This document shows, piece after piece, positions 23,194 through 31,446 of a stretch of DNA of 33,188 nt (within the stretch, counting starts at the first letter, position 1; the number at the start of each line of letters is the position of its first letter). Source of the stretch: Thermotogaceae bacterium (lineage in GTDB: Bacteria > Thermotogota > Thermotogae > Thermotogales > Thermotogaceae); assembly GCA_026993805.1 (NCBI GenBank), contig JALWSA010000068.1, forward strand, positions 1 to 33,188, given 5' to 3'. A program made the position numbers and the translations under genes. The notes beneath the pieces are model-generated. The model had not been told where the DNA came from and searched no databases. It saw only the letters and a program-made list of their open reading frames with translations.

Positions 23194-24006
23194 TCAGGCT
23201 TCAACTGCCTTTTCCTCTTCTCCTTCTCTTTCCTCCTCTTCGCCCTCTTCCGCTTCACCTACGACTGCGCTCTCGACTCCGTATGGAACTCCCTCTCTAC
23301 CCTCGAGGTAAGCATCGGCTATCTTACTCGTTATGAGCTTTATGGATCTTATCGCATCGTCGTTGCTCGGTATGACATAATCTACAAGATCGGGATCTGC
23401 GTTCGTGTCTACCATAGCAACTATCGGTATTCCCAGCTTGTTGGCTTCCGCAATGGCTATCTTCTCTTTCCTCGGATCTACAACGTATATAACATCCGGG
23501 ATCCTTTCCATTCTCACAATTCTGCCGTCCTCGTAAAACCTCACGAGACCACCAAGGTTCTTTTTGAGCTTTTCGTAAATTCTTCTGAGCCTGCTCTGTT
23601 CCTTCTTGGGCATGGATTCGAACTCTTCTCTTCCTTCTCCCTCAATGAGGTTTCTGAGCTCAATGAGTTTATCAACCCTGGCGCTTATGGTGTGAAAATT
23701 GGTGAGGAGTCCTCCAAGCCAGCGGTTGTTGACATAAAACGCTCCGCATCTCTCTGCTTCTTCTTTTATGACATTCTGCGCCTGCTTCTTCGTACCTACG
23801 AAAAGGATCGTGGCACCTTCGGACGCCATCTTCTTGACGAACTCGTAAGCCTCATCCAAGAGCTTGACCGTTTTTTGCAAATCGATGATGTATATACCCT
23901 TTCTCGCGGCGTAAATGTAGGGCTTCATTTTGGGATTCCAGCGTCTCGTTCTGTGTCCAAAATGCACTCCGGCTTCCAGAAGCTGTTTCATCGTAACTAC
24001 AGGCAT
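23194..24006 (-). CDS. rpsB: 30S ribosomal protein S2
   Basis: A 270-residue S2 protein, which joins S1 to the 30S platform. Family blocks are [82 protein letters not shown] and [13 protein letters not shown]. The C-terminus ends in an acidic, Glu-rich tail of about 25 residues. The ATG at 24006 ([10 protein letters not shown]) lies seven bases after GGAGGTG; the in-frame ATG at 24048 lies in the structured leader and is not used. In many bacteria rpsB is followed by tsf, but here a strong terminator follows directly and no tsf is found. A leader that may be regulatory precedes it. Confidence 0.95.
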   Translation of the reverse strand: MPVVTMKQLLEAGVHFGHRTRRWNPKMKPYIYAARKGIYIIDLQKTVKLLDEAYEFVKKMASEGATILFVGTKKQAQNVIKEEAERCGAFYVNNRWLGGLLTNFHTISARVDKLIELRNLIEGEGREEFESMPKKEQSRLRRIYEKLKKNLGGLVRFYEDGRIVRMERIPDVIYVVDPRKEKIAIAEANKLGIPIVAMVDTNADPDLVDYVIPSNDDAIRSIKLITSKIADAYLEGREGVPYGVESAVVGEAEEGEEEEREGEEEKAVEA

Positions 24007-24035
24007 CCACCAACACCTCCGTTTTGGTTTTTCTT

Positions 24036-24098
24036 CCCCCTCCTTCATTCCCCGCTACCGACCCTTTTAGGGCACCGAGGGCGGAGTCCAGAGGGGTG
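24036..24098 (-). promoter_or_regulatory. structured leader of rpsB (possible autoregulatory element)
   Basis: Read on the minus strand, the untranslated region before rpsB can fold as nested stems: CCCCTC (24091-24096) with GAGGGG (24037-24042), CCGC (24081-24084) with GCGG (24052-24055), and an inner GCCC/GGGT hairpin with a TAAAA loop. Ribosomal protein S2 is known to regulate its own mRNA in several bacteria, but I cannot match this to a named leader; the structure is my own reading. Confidence 0.35.
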
Positions 24099-24113
24099 AT
24101 TGATTAAAATCAA

Positions 24114-24136
24114 CAAAAACGGGGGCAAAAGCCCCC
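24114..24136 (-). terminator. terminator of the tRNA-Glu/Val/Phe operon
   Basis: GGGGGC (24121-24126) pairs with GCCCCC (24131-24136) with a four-base loop; on the minus strand it is followed by GTTTTTG. It lies 13 bases after the CCA end of tRNA-Phe and before the rpsB leader. Confidence 0.8.
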
Positions 24137-24148
24137 AAAAATTTATCC

Positions 24149-24224
24149 TGGTGGCCAGGGGCGGAATCGAACCGCCGACACCTGGATTTTCAGTCCAGTG
24201 CTCTACCAACTGAGCTACCTGGCC
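24149..24224 (-). tRNA. tRNA-Phe (GAA)
   Basis: Minus-strand cloverleaf: acceptor GGCCAGG/CCTGGCC, D-arm GCTC...GAGC, anticodon loop CTGAAAA with GAA, T-loop TTCGATT, discriminator A and an encoded CCA (24149-24151). It is the third and last tRNA of the operon. Confidence 0.97.
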
Positions 24225-24253
24225 ACACATTAAATACCTGTGATTCCTTACCC

Positions 24254-24328
24254 TGGTGGGAGCGGCAGGACTCGAACCTACGACCTCCTGCTTGTAAGGC
24301 AGGCGCTCTCCCACTGAGCTACGCTCCC
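24254..24328 (-). tRNA. tRNA-Val (TAC)
   Basis: Minus-strand cloverleaf: acceptor GGGAGCG/CGCTCCC, D-arm GCTC...GAGC, anticodon loop CTTACAA with TAC, T-loop TTCGAGT, discriminator A and encoded CCA (24254-24256). Second tRNA of the operon. Confidence 0.97.
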
Positions 24329-24338
24329 ACCTTTTATT

Positions 24339-24414
24339 TGGCGCCCCCAAGGGGATTCGAACCCCTGCCTCTGGCTTGAAAGGCCAGTGTCCTAGGCCGC
24401 TAGACGATGGGGGC
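24339..24414 (-). tRNA. tRNA-Glu (TTC)
   Basis: Minus-strand cloverleaf: acceptor GCCCCCA/TGGGGGC, anticodon loop CTTTCAA with TTC, T-loop TTCGAAT, discriminator G and encoded CCA (24339-24341). First tRNA of the three-tRNA operon, next to its promoter. Confidence 0.97.
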
Positions 24415-24446
24415 AAATCAAAGACCCTACTCACACCGCGTGTGGA

Positions 24447-24475
24447 ATTTTACATAAAAAATCTCTCACTTGCAA
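24447..24475 (-). promoter_or_regulatory. promoter of the tRNA-Glu/Val/Phe operon
   Basis: On the minus strand TTGCAA (-35, 24470-24475) and TAAAAT (-10, 24447-24452) are exactly 17 bases apart, about 32 bases before the 5' end of tRNA-Glu. It lies back-to-back with the pel-like operon that begins at 24617. Confidence 0.7.
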
Positions 24476-24616
24476 CCCCCATATATTCCGTCTGTAACAC
24501 ATGAGTCTTAATGGGCAGCACAAATATATACCCATGTGAAGTATGATTTTCTAAAGCACGCTTTATATAAACATGCTAAAATTCTTTTTGAGAGTACCCA
24601 TTAAGGAGTTGAGAAA

Positions 24617-26767
24617 GTGGTTAGAGCAATCCTTCCGGTCATTCTAATATTAACGATCACAATTGCTTTGCCAAGAGCGCTATTGCTTTATAAATCCTCA
24701 GAAACCGGATACGGTGAAAATATACTTCTTAAGTATATAGCACCAGCTTTAAGAAAAGTGGGAGAAGATTACGATATAGTGAACGTAGAAAAAACGATAC
24801 CTCGCATGGATTGGTATGACATCGTCGTTAGCTGTTTTTACTCTCCTCAAATGAAGCACGCGAAGGAATACATAAGAGAACTTGCACGTTATGTACACAA
24901 TGGCGGGAAAGTTTTCATTATAAACAACATGGGTGCCTTTTCTGATCCACTGGGGAACAGTCCCACACTCGATGACTTGAATTCAGTCTTCAATCTTCTG
25001 GGAGCCGAATACGAATATGGATGGCATAAAGCAAACCTGAAATACGAATACGACAGCGACTACATCCTGAAGCCACCGCCCAAGAACATAAGAAGAGACA
25101 TTGAAAAATGGTGGGTCTTTTCAAAAAACGTGAAAGTTGTTCTGAAAGCATCCTACAATTCCAACGAAGTTCCTCTGGTATTCTTTGGCAGAAATGGCGG
25201 AATAGCCGTCTTGGATCACGCCTTCGACGAGAAAGGAGTTCCATTTATAGACCTCGGAAAAATCGTTAGAGAAATCATCGTCGATCCAAGTGAAAACTCT
25301 CTTATCATGTTTGGAAAAAATACGGACGTTGAGATGACTTTCAAAAACGCGGGCTTTGAAATCTTCAAGGTCTCTTATGATTCTCTCAAAGACATAGATT
25401 TCAACTTTTTCAAGCTGGTTATATTCATAGGAAACAATCTTGAAAAAAGGCTAAAAGATTTCTCTCAAATGGAAGGCATTGTTCTATGGATAGGCGATGG
25501 AAATGAAACAGCAGAAGGAACAGTGGTGCTTAAAGCCACACTTGATATACCATACGATATTCCTCTTTTTCAAAAAAAGTTGAGCTATTTCAAAGCACCC
25601 GAAAACGCAATACCAATAATCGAAGTGAATGGAAAGACTGTGGGATGGATATCAAAAGGATTGATATACATTCCTTCGGGTATGGCTACAAAGGCCACAA
25701 GAGGCATCTTGATGGATGCCGTTTTAATTGCAGCCAAGAGACTCGCAGTGCCTGTCATAAACGGTTTTTCCGTTTTCTTGGACGATTTTCCCCTGCCTGC
25801 ATACAACTTAAAGCGAAAGGAAATAACGAGGGAATTCGGAGACATAACAGACGCGGATTTCTATTACAAAATATGGTGGGATGATATGAAAAAGGTGGCA
25901 AAAGACCTGGGAATAAGGTATATTTCCGCACTCGTTACCAGTTACAACAACAAGCCCGATCCACCTTTTGACTTCACAGAATTTCTTCAAACTGAAGCTC
26001 CAGTAAGGTTCCTTGAAAAAGAGCATAAAACATTAGAAATAGAGCTTCACGGCTACAATCACCTCCCACCCCTGTCGAAAAACTGGGAAGAAAAGAATCT
26101 CATAGAGTCTTACAAAGCACTTAAAGCATTCTTGAAAAACGTGTGCGATTTTAAACCGATCGTTTTCATAGCACCAGACAACAAAGTAGACTGGCTCGGC
26201 ATAAAAGCCGCAAAAAAAGTTTTCCATTCAATAAAAGTAATTGGAACTACCTATTACGGTAACCCAGAAACCACTTTCTCAGAATTCGCTGTGAAAGACG
26301 ATGTGATCATTCTTCCGAGAACAACGAGTGGTTATTACCCGTTGAACAGGTTAATATATGAATCTATCTCTACTGTGCTCAACATAGGAACCTATCAGTA
26401 CTTCATCCATCCAGATGACTTGTTTTCCAAGCAAAGAAATCCAAAAGGTTTAACTTGGGATGAAATGATTCAGAATTTCAGGAACTTCTTGAGGGTCATG
26501 AAATCCACATATCCTTGGCTGAGAATGCTCGGCGCAAGAGAAATAGCCTACATTTTCACTGATTATTTCAAGTATCCGCCAAAGATCAGCTATCTTGAAG
26601 GTGAAATAAGAATATCTCTTCCAGAAGGTGCTGTTCTTCCCAGATACTTCTTCATCAAATCTTCAAACGGTGTGGTTATAACTGGTGGCAAGGTAATATA
26701 TGATATGAAGAATTTCAAAGTAGTAGAAATGAATAGCTATGAGATGATCGTTAAAACTTCGAGGTGA
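24617..26767 (+). CDS. DUF2194-type PelA-like polysaccharide deacetylase, first gene of pel-like operon
   Basis: A 716-residue exported protein. Residues 1-20 form a hydrophobic signal sequence or anchor. The N-terminal half (about 21-370) has Rossmann-like alternation (WYDIVVSCFYSP, ELARYVHNGGKVFIIN), as in DUF2194 proteins. The C-terminal half looks like a carbohydrate esterase family 4-like deacetylase barrel: FLDDFPLP (Asp389, Asp390), ELHGYNHLPP (His478 and His482, the H-x3-H metal pair), FIAPDN and FIHPDD (His598). In Pel systems the PelA deacetylase partly removes acetyl groups from the GalNAc polymer. The glycoside hydrolase domain of Pseudomonas PelA is not apparent. GTG start with AAGGAG upstream. 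PelG follows after four bases. PelA-like role is inferred from motifs and neighbours. Confidence 0.72.
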   Translation: MVRAILPVILILTITIALPRALLLYKSSETGYGENILLKYIAPALRKVGEDYDIVNVEKTIPRMDWYDIVVSCFYSPQMKHAKEYIRELARYVHNGGKVFIINNMGAFSDPLGNSPTLDDLNSVFNLLGAEYEYGWHKANLKYEYDSDYILKPPPKNIRRDIEKWWVFSKNVKVVLKASYNSNEVPLVFFGRNGGIAVLDHAFDEKGVPFIDLGKIVREIIVDPSENSLIMFGKNTDVEMTFKNAGFEIFKVSYDSLKDIDFNFFKLVIFIGNNLEKRLKDFSQMEGIVLWIGDGNETAEGTVVLKATLDIPYDIPLFQKKLSYFKAPENAIPIIEVNGKTVGWISKGLIYIPSGMATKATRGILMDAVLIAAKRLAVPVINGFSVFLDDFPLPAYNLKRKEITREFGDITDADFYYKIWWDDMKKVAKDLGIRYISALVTSYNNKPDPPFDFTEFLQTEAPVRFLEKEHKTLEIELHGYNHLPPLSKNWEEKNLIESYKALKAFLKNVCDFKPIVFIAPDNKVDWLGIKAAKKVFHSIKVIGTTYYGNPETTFSEFAVKDDVIILPRTTSGYYPLNRLIYESISTVLNIGTYQYFIHPDDLFSKQRNPKGLTWDEMIQNFRNFLRVMKSTYPWLRMLGAREIAYIFTDYFKYPPKISYLEGEIRISLPEGAVLPRYFFIKSSNGVVITGGKVIYDMKNFKVVEMNSYEMIVKTSR

Positions 26768-26771
26768 TATT

Positions 26772-28142
26772 CTGGCGGGAATAGGCTTTAAGCTTAGAGA
26801 AGTCATGGGAAAAGGTTTGATTACATTTGATATCGGCGCAATAATTTACGCCATTCTTATTACTTCCGGCCCCTGGATAATTTCGTCCACTTATATGTTT
26901 CTAATGGTCGCAATGCTGAACGTAGACGAATTTTTTTCTTCAAGCTTGATCTACTCGTTCATATTCTCAATGATAATATCCGGTGGATTCTCATTCTTGG
27001 TGACCAGATACATATCAGATGAGTTTTACATAAGCAACATTGAAGCCGTCAGAAGAGCATATGGAGGATCTATATTTTTGGTGGCACTAATAGCGCTCGC
27101 TCTTTCCATCTCTTTCTTTCTAATCAATCCATACTACAGCTTTTTGGATGCATTTCTTGCTATCTACGCTTTAACTTCTCTATCTGTTTTGTGGATACAA
27201 ATGGTATTCGTGGTATCATCCGAAAAGTTTCTCCCCGTTATCCTTTCTTATCTCAGCGGTTTCACACTTGCAATGATATTATCACTCATCTTTAAACAGA
27301 AATTCCTTCTCTTCTTCGATGCAGGAATCTCCCTCACAGTGGGTTTGCAGAATATCTTCATCATTAACGAAATAGGAGTGCCAGACAAGCTATCACTTGA
27401 ATTCTTGAAAGCCTTTAAAAAATATCCAGAGAACCTGCTAATCGGTTTTGGATACTACTTTGCCGTATGGGTTGATGACCTGATAGCTTGGGCTATAAGG
27501 GGAAGAGAAATAATCCCAGGCTTTGTGTTTTCACTCGATTACGATGTTCCTATGTTCTTAGCCTACTTGTTTGTAATTCCTTCTCTGTCCATGTTCATAT
27601 TCTTCGTTGAGACGGAATTCTACACAGAGTACAGAAAATTTTACCTTCAAATCGAAAAAGGCGAGCGGCTTTGGAAAATAAGTAATCAGACCGAACGATT
27701 GAAACAAGCGGTGAGACAGTCGATAGGCTCAATAGCCGCCGTCCAGATAACCATGACTTTCATAGGCTTCGCCATCTCAGAGAGCTTGAAAAGCTTGGGA
27801 ATGTCAGACATAGCGATATATATATTCAAATGGGGGCTTATAGGTGCAGGATTTAATGTGATGTTTTTGACGGCTCTATTAATAAACATGTACTTTGATT
27901 TCAGAGATATCGCATTTCAATCGATTCTCGTGGCTCTCGCGTCTAACATAATTTTTTCTATACTAACAATAAAAACCATGCCTGGTTTTGGCTTTGCCAT
28001 TTCATTTGCCATAAGCTTTATATTCATATCCATAAAGTTCTACGGCAGACTCAGCAACATCATAAGGTATGTTTTCATGCATTCTAAATCTGGACTTGAA
28101 AGATCCAAAGCAAGGAGGTTCAAACCTCATGGCTTCTTCTAA
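26772..28142 (+). CDS. pelG: PelG-like exopolysaccharide exporter, probable CTG start
   Basis: A 456-residue inner-membrane protein with about 12 helices, belonging to the PelG group of the polysaccharide/oligosaccharidyl-lipid flippase superfamily. PelG works with PelD and PelE to move the nascent Pel polymer across the cytoplasmic membrane. Known PelG proteins begin with an AGIGF-L-R-like motif followed by a SSGPW motif; here AGIGFKLRE and ITSGPWIISS are both present, but the first lies upstream of the first ATG (26805). The reading frame extends back to a CTG at 26772, which is three bases after a full GAGGTGAT Shine-Dalgarno (26761-26768), so I place the start there; ATT at 26769 is the alternative. 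Overlaps pelD by 14 bases. Confidence 0.85.
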   Translation: MAGIGFKLREVMGKGLITFDIGAIIYAILITSGPWIISSTYMFLMVAMLNVDEFFSSSLIYSFIFSMIISGGFSFLVTRYISDEFYISNIEAVRRAYGGSIFLVALIALALSISFFLINPYYSFLDAFLAIYALTSLSVLWIQMVFVVSSEKFLPVILSYLSGFTLAMILSLIFKQKFLLFFDAGISLTVGLQNIFIINEIGVPDKLSLEFLKAFKKYPENLLIGFGYYFAVWVDDLIAWAIRGREIIPGFVFSLDYDVPMFLAYLFVIPSLSMFIFFVETEFYTEYRKFYLQIEKGERLWKISNQTERLKQAVRQSIGSIAAVQITMTFIGFAISESLKSLGMSDIAIYIFKWGLIGAGFNVMFLTALLINMYFDFRDIAFQSILVALASNIIFSILTIKTMPGFGFAISFAISFIFISIKFYGRLSNIIRYVFMHSKSGLERSKARRFKPHGFF

Positions 28143-29289
28143 AAATTTTAAACTTTTAATATTTATCGAAATGCCCTTGATATATATTGCAGCTGCTGCT
28201 GCCGATTATCACATTACGAAAAGCTTTCCCATCAAATTTACTTGGCTGGTCCTTCTAATTTACTCCGTTAGAAGAGATATGATTGTTCATGTCATTTCCA
28301 GTGCAATATTCCTGCTGATGATAACATATGAAACCAGATTGGCATTAAATTCTGCAATGGTCCCCTCAACCGTTATTCTTGGAGTCTCCACTTTAATCGC
28401 ACTTATAAACAATTCAAGAGTTCATGGTATTCAACAACTGACATACGACATTCGAGATAGAGAAAAAGAGATAAACGATCTAAAAGAAAAGATCATCTAT
28501 CTCAACTCAATCATAGAGGACCTTAAAAGTAGGATATTCTATGAAGGCGAAGGACTGTCCACGCTATTTCTGCGATTGAAGAATATAAGAACAGATAATC
28601 CGAAACTCTTCTACAAAGACTTTGTGGAAACAATATCTACTTTCTTTTCTATACCGGGCATATCGGTTTATCGTTACAGGAGAGGGTTTTTCAGACTCCT
28701 CGCCGCAACAAAACCAACTACTTTAGGATTTACGTTTCGCGAAGGCGATTCCGTAGTAGTTGATGAAACCTTAAAGAAAGGGTACGCCAAGCTAATCGAC
28801 CTCCTTGATGAAAAACTATCGGATGTTGAACCTTGGATGGCCATTAAAATAGGGGAAGAACCAAAAGGCGTTTTAATCGTCGATGAAATAGACCCTGTAA
28901 AGCTTAAAAAACCTTATGAGAAGTACCTCTCATCTCTCTGTGCATGGTTTGATGTGATGCTGGAAAGAGTAGAAGAATTCGAAATACTAAAAAATCTAAG
29001 ACACTCAGATGGAACCTACCCCATCGAAGTTTACGAAAAACTGAAAAACGAACATATGAACATGGCTGAAAGAGGATTGCCATTTTCCGAAATTTGCGTA
29101 TGTCACGATAATCTATTAGAACTTTTGAGGTTTTTCAGAGAGGACGATATAGCCACAAAAATAAACATCGGTGGAAAAGAATGCTTAAAAGTCCTCCTGC
29201 CGATGTGTGATGAAGAAGGAAAGGAAAAGATAATGAAAAGGCTGAAGGGAAAGTTTGGAGATGATTTGGAAATATGTGATGTGGATTAA
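28129..29289 (+). CDS. pelD: PelD-like c-di-GMP receptor of the Pel complex
   Basis: A 386-residue protein with the PelD layout: about four membrane helices (residues 8-120), a coiled-coil linker (DIRDREKEINDLKEKIIYL), a GAF domain (about 140-290), and a degenerate GGDEF domain at the C-terminus. The active site is lost (NIGGKECLKVLLP in place of GGDEF), but an RxxD motif, REDD at 337-340, is retained; in Pseudomonas PelD an equivalent RxxD binds c-di-GMP and activates polymer export. The ATG at 28129 is used because AAGGAGG lies 10 bases upstream and the earlier in-frame ATG (28069) would add residues that duplicate the end of pelG. It overlaps pelG by 14 bases and pelE by 29. Confidence 0.85.
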   Translation: MASSKNFKLLIFIEMPLIYIAAAAADYHITKSFPIKFTWLVLLIYSVRRDMIVHVISSAIFLLMITYETRLALNSAMVPSTVILGVSTLIALINNSRVHGIQQLTYDIRDREKEINDLKEKIIYLNSIIEDLKSRIFYEGEGLSTLFLRLKNIRTDNPKLFYKDFVETISTFFSIPGISVYRYRRGFFRLLAATKPTTLGFTFREGDSVVVDETLKKGYAKLIDLLDEKLSDVEPWMAIKIGEEPKGVLIVDEIDPVKLKKPYEKYLSSLCAWFDVMLERVEEFEILKNLRHSDGTYPIEVYEKLKNEHMNMAERGLPFSEICVCHDNLLELLRFFREDDIATKINIGGKECLKVLLPMCDEEGKEKIMKRLKGKFGDDLEICDVD

Positions 29290-30061
29290 TTTTGCCTTTG
29301 GAATTTACAACCTGTACATGCTCTTTTCAGGGAAAACAGAATATTTCCTGATCGTATTCGCTGTTAACTTGCTGGTAACTTACATTGCAACTAAGAGCTT
29401 CCCAAGAACCATAATAGCAGCATTGGGGTATCCATTTGCATTACTTCCCGGTTCGGGGAAAGTTTCGTGGGAAAAAAGAGAATATGTTAACGTGAATGTA
29501 ACAGAAGAGCCCGCTGAGAGCGGGGAAGATATTTTGCCTATGAAAGACTACATACTGGCGGGAACTTCTGACGAGAAGAAGTATGCGATTATAGAACTCG
29601 TGAAAAATGCCATTTCAGGGACATTGGACATAGGAGAGGTCGTAGATATCTTGAAAAAATTCATATCAGATGAACACCCAGATGTCGCATTATACGCATC
29701 TGAGAGCATTGAAAAGATAGAATCGCATCTTCTCAAAAGAATGAGAAGTGCCAAAATCTCTCCCTTGGAATTCGCCCAATTGACTTATGCATACATATCC
29801 GCAGAATTTGCGCATGGAAAACTCAAAGAACATTACAGAAACCTTGCTCTAAAAGCTCTGGAAAAGGCAGAAAAAACTGAAGAATATTATGTGCTTTATT
29901 ACAAGCTATCTGGCGATAAAAAGATCTTGGAAGAAGGGCTCCAGAAAACTGGCTCCAAAAAGATAGCAGAAGAACTCATATATGCGGAATTAAAAGACAG
30001 AAATTTCAAGGCAGCTTCTGAGATTCGGAAAAAATACATTCAACCTGCTAACTCTTCATAA
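29261..30061 (+). CDS. pelE: PelE-like membrane/helical-repeat protein
   Basis: A protein of about 266 residues with two or three N-terminal membrane helices (to about residue 60) and a soluble helical C-terminal part with TPR/HEAT-like pairs (GTLDIGEVVDILKKFISDEHPDVALYASESIEKIES-like repeats, then ALKALEKAEKTEEYYVLYYKL). PelE in known systems joins PelD and PelG in the inner-membrane complex and has this layout. The call depends on size, topology and position, as PelE sequences are poorly conserved. The ATG at 29261 lies 10 bases after AAGGGA; a TTG six bases upstream is possible. It starts inside pelD and ends inside the 3' end of convergent pelF (22 bases of overlap). Confidence 0.72.
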   Translation: MIWKYVMWINFAFGIYNLYMLFSGKTEYFLIVFAVNLLVTYIATKSFPRTIIAALGYPFALLPGSGKVSWEKREYVNVNVTEEPAESGEDILPMKDYILAGTSDEKKYAIIELVKNAISGTLDIGEVVDILKKFISDEHPDVALYASESIEKIESHLLKRMRSAKISPLEFAQLTYAYISAEFAHGKLKEHYRNLALKALEKAEKTEEYYVLYYKLSGDKKILEEGLQKTGSKKIAEELIYAELKDRNFKAASEIRKKYIQPANSS

Positions 30062-31422
30062 AGCCTCTTATACGCACTTATCATTTTATCCAAAGAATAA
30101 TGCTTTCTGACTATTCTTCTACCAGCTTCTCCTATTTTCTCTCTCAACTTTCCATCTCTGAGTTCAATCAGTGATTCCGCCATGGAAATATAGTCTTTCG
30201 GTTTCACAACAAATCCTGCTTTTTCCGAGTCCTTTTCTACCATCTCTTTACATCCACCCACATCCGTTGTGACTACTGGTGTACCGCTTGCCATCGCTTC
30301 GAGGATGACTAACGGCTGACCTTCTGAAACACTACTCAAGAGAAGAACATCCATTTTCGGATAAAATTCCTTCGTATCCTGCAATCCGAGAAACTCAACG
30401 GTATCTTCAAGACCGAGGATCTCTATCTCACTCAAAAGCTCTTCTTCATATTCCTCATCCTCAACTGGACCAACTATCATAAACCTAACTTCCGGAATCT
30501 CATCTTTCACTATCCTGATGGATTTTATAGCCGTTTTTAAATCTTTTATTCTGGATATCCTTCCAACGAACCCTATTACATACCCAGGATGAGCTTCTTT
30601 TTGAAGATCGAATCTATCCACATCTATTCCATTGGGAATTATCATCATCTTTCTCCTATCTGCACCCAATTCTAATTGGAACAACTGGTTCTTTTCAAAA
30701 AGTGTGACCAATCTATCCGAGAATTGATATGAAACAGCGCTGATAACTTTGAAAAAACCAATCCAAAGCTTCTTGTAAATCTCCTTAACGAAGGAAGAAG
30801 TGAGAATCTCTCGTTCTCTTTCTCGATGATATATGCCGTGTTCAGTTATCAGCAGCTTCGTGCCGTGGTAGAGTTTCCCAGATATGGCTGTCAGCGAGGC
30901 ATATCCCGTTGTAACCGAATGGTATATATCGCACTTTTCGGGTATGAATTGGAAAGAATTCAAAAATGGAAGAAGGAGATTCCTTATGGTCCAAAAATAT
31001 TCTATAAAACTCTCTTTTTCAAAAAACCTATTGTATACATCGATCAAAACATCCCAAAATTCCTTACTCTTCATTGCAGCTATTACGTCCTTCCCCACTA
31101 TCTTCTCCATGATATCGGCCACAACAGAAGCTATTTTGATGACATTCTGATTGTAGAGCACTCTCTCATATATCTCTCTAAAATACTCACCAGGTGCCTT
31201 TTTACGAGGTCCCCATTCGACTTCCGAAAATATATTCAACACGTTGATCGAAGAAACATTACGGGGAATCTTGTACTTTACTTCTTTTTCCTTTAAATCT
31301 GGGGCAAGGTGATATATGGAGAATTCCACCTCTGGCAAATTCTCCATCAGTACTTGCAACCAACTTGAAACCCCACCCGTTACATACGGATAAGTCCCCT
31401 CGACCATCACACATACTTTCAA
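30040..31422 (-). CDS. pelF: PelF-like glycosyltransferase (GT4), opposite strand
   Basis: A 460-residue cytoplasmic glycosyltransferase of the PelF group (GT4, GT-B fold), which polymerises the Pel chain from UDP-sugars. The N-terminal block VEGTYPYVTGGVSSWLQVL is the hallmark of PelF (DUF3492). The C-terminal domain has FVGRISRIKDLKTAI and the nucleotide-sugar motif E-x7-E as SEGQPLVILEAMASGTP (Glu367 and Glu375), then TTDVGGCKEMV. Unlike in other pel operons the gene is on the opposite strand, with its 3' end overlapping pelE. The TTG at 31422 is preferred, since GGGGTGGGA lies about five bases upstream; a TTG at 31437 is upstream and less likely. A weak promoter is seen at 31447-31477. 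Confidence 0.9.
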   Translation of the reverse strand: MKVCVMVEGTYPYVTGGVSSWLQVLMENLPEVEFSIYHLAPDLKEKEVKYKIPRNVSSINVLNIFSEVEWGPRKKAPGEYFREIYERVLYNQNVIKIASVVADIMEKIVGKDVIAAMKSKEFWDVLIDVYNRFFEKESFIEYFWTIRNLLLPFLNSFQFIPEKCDIYHSVTTGYASLTAISGKLYHGTKLLITEHGIYHREREREILTSSFVKEIYKKLWIGFFKVISAVSYQFSDRLVTLFEKNQLFQLELGADRRKMMIIPNGIDVDRFDLQKEAHPGYVIGFVGRISRIKDLKTAIKSIRIVKDEIPEVRFMIVGPVEDEEYEEELLSEIEILGLEDTVEFLGLQDTKEFYPKMDVLLLSSVSEGQPLVILEAMASGTPVVTTDVGGCKEMVEKDSEKAGFVVKPKDYISMAESLIELRDGKLREKIGEAGRRIVRKHYSLDKMISAYKRLYEELAG

Positions 31423-31446
31423 GTTTTCCCACCCCAAGCGTTTTTC

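Noticed and set aside
23092-24099. A 335-codon plus-strand frame antisense to rpsB
   Set aside because: It is a shadow of rpsB and its leader; rpsB is certain on the other strand.
24045-24434. A 129-codon minus-strand frame across tRNA-Glu, -Val and -Phe
   Set aside because: It consists of translated tRNA sequence and runs into the rpsB leader; no ribosome-binding site or codon bias.
24476-24616. A c-di-GMP riboswitch before the pel-like operon
   Set aside because: I looked for GEMM-I and GEMM-II core motifs and found none in the 140 bases.
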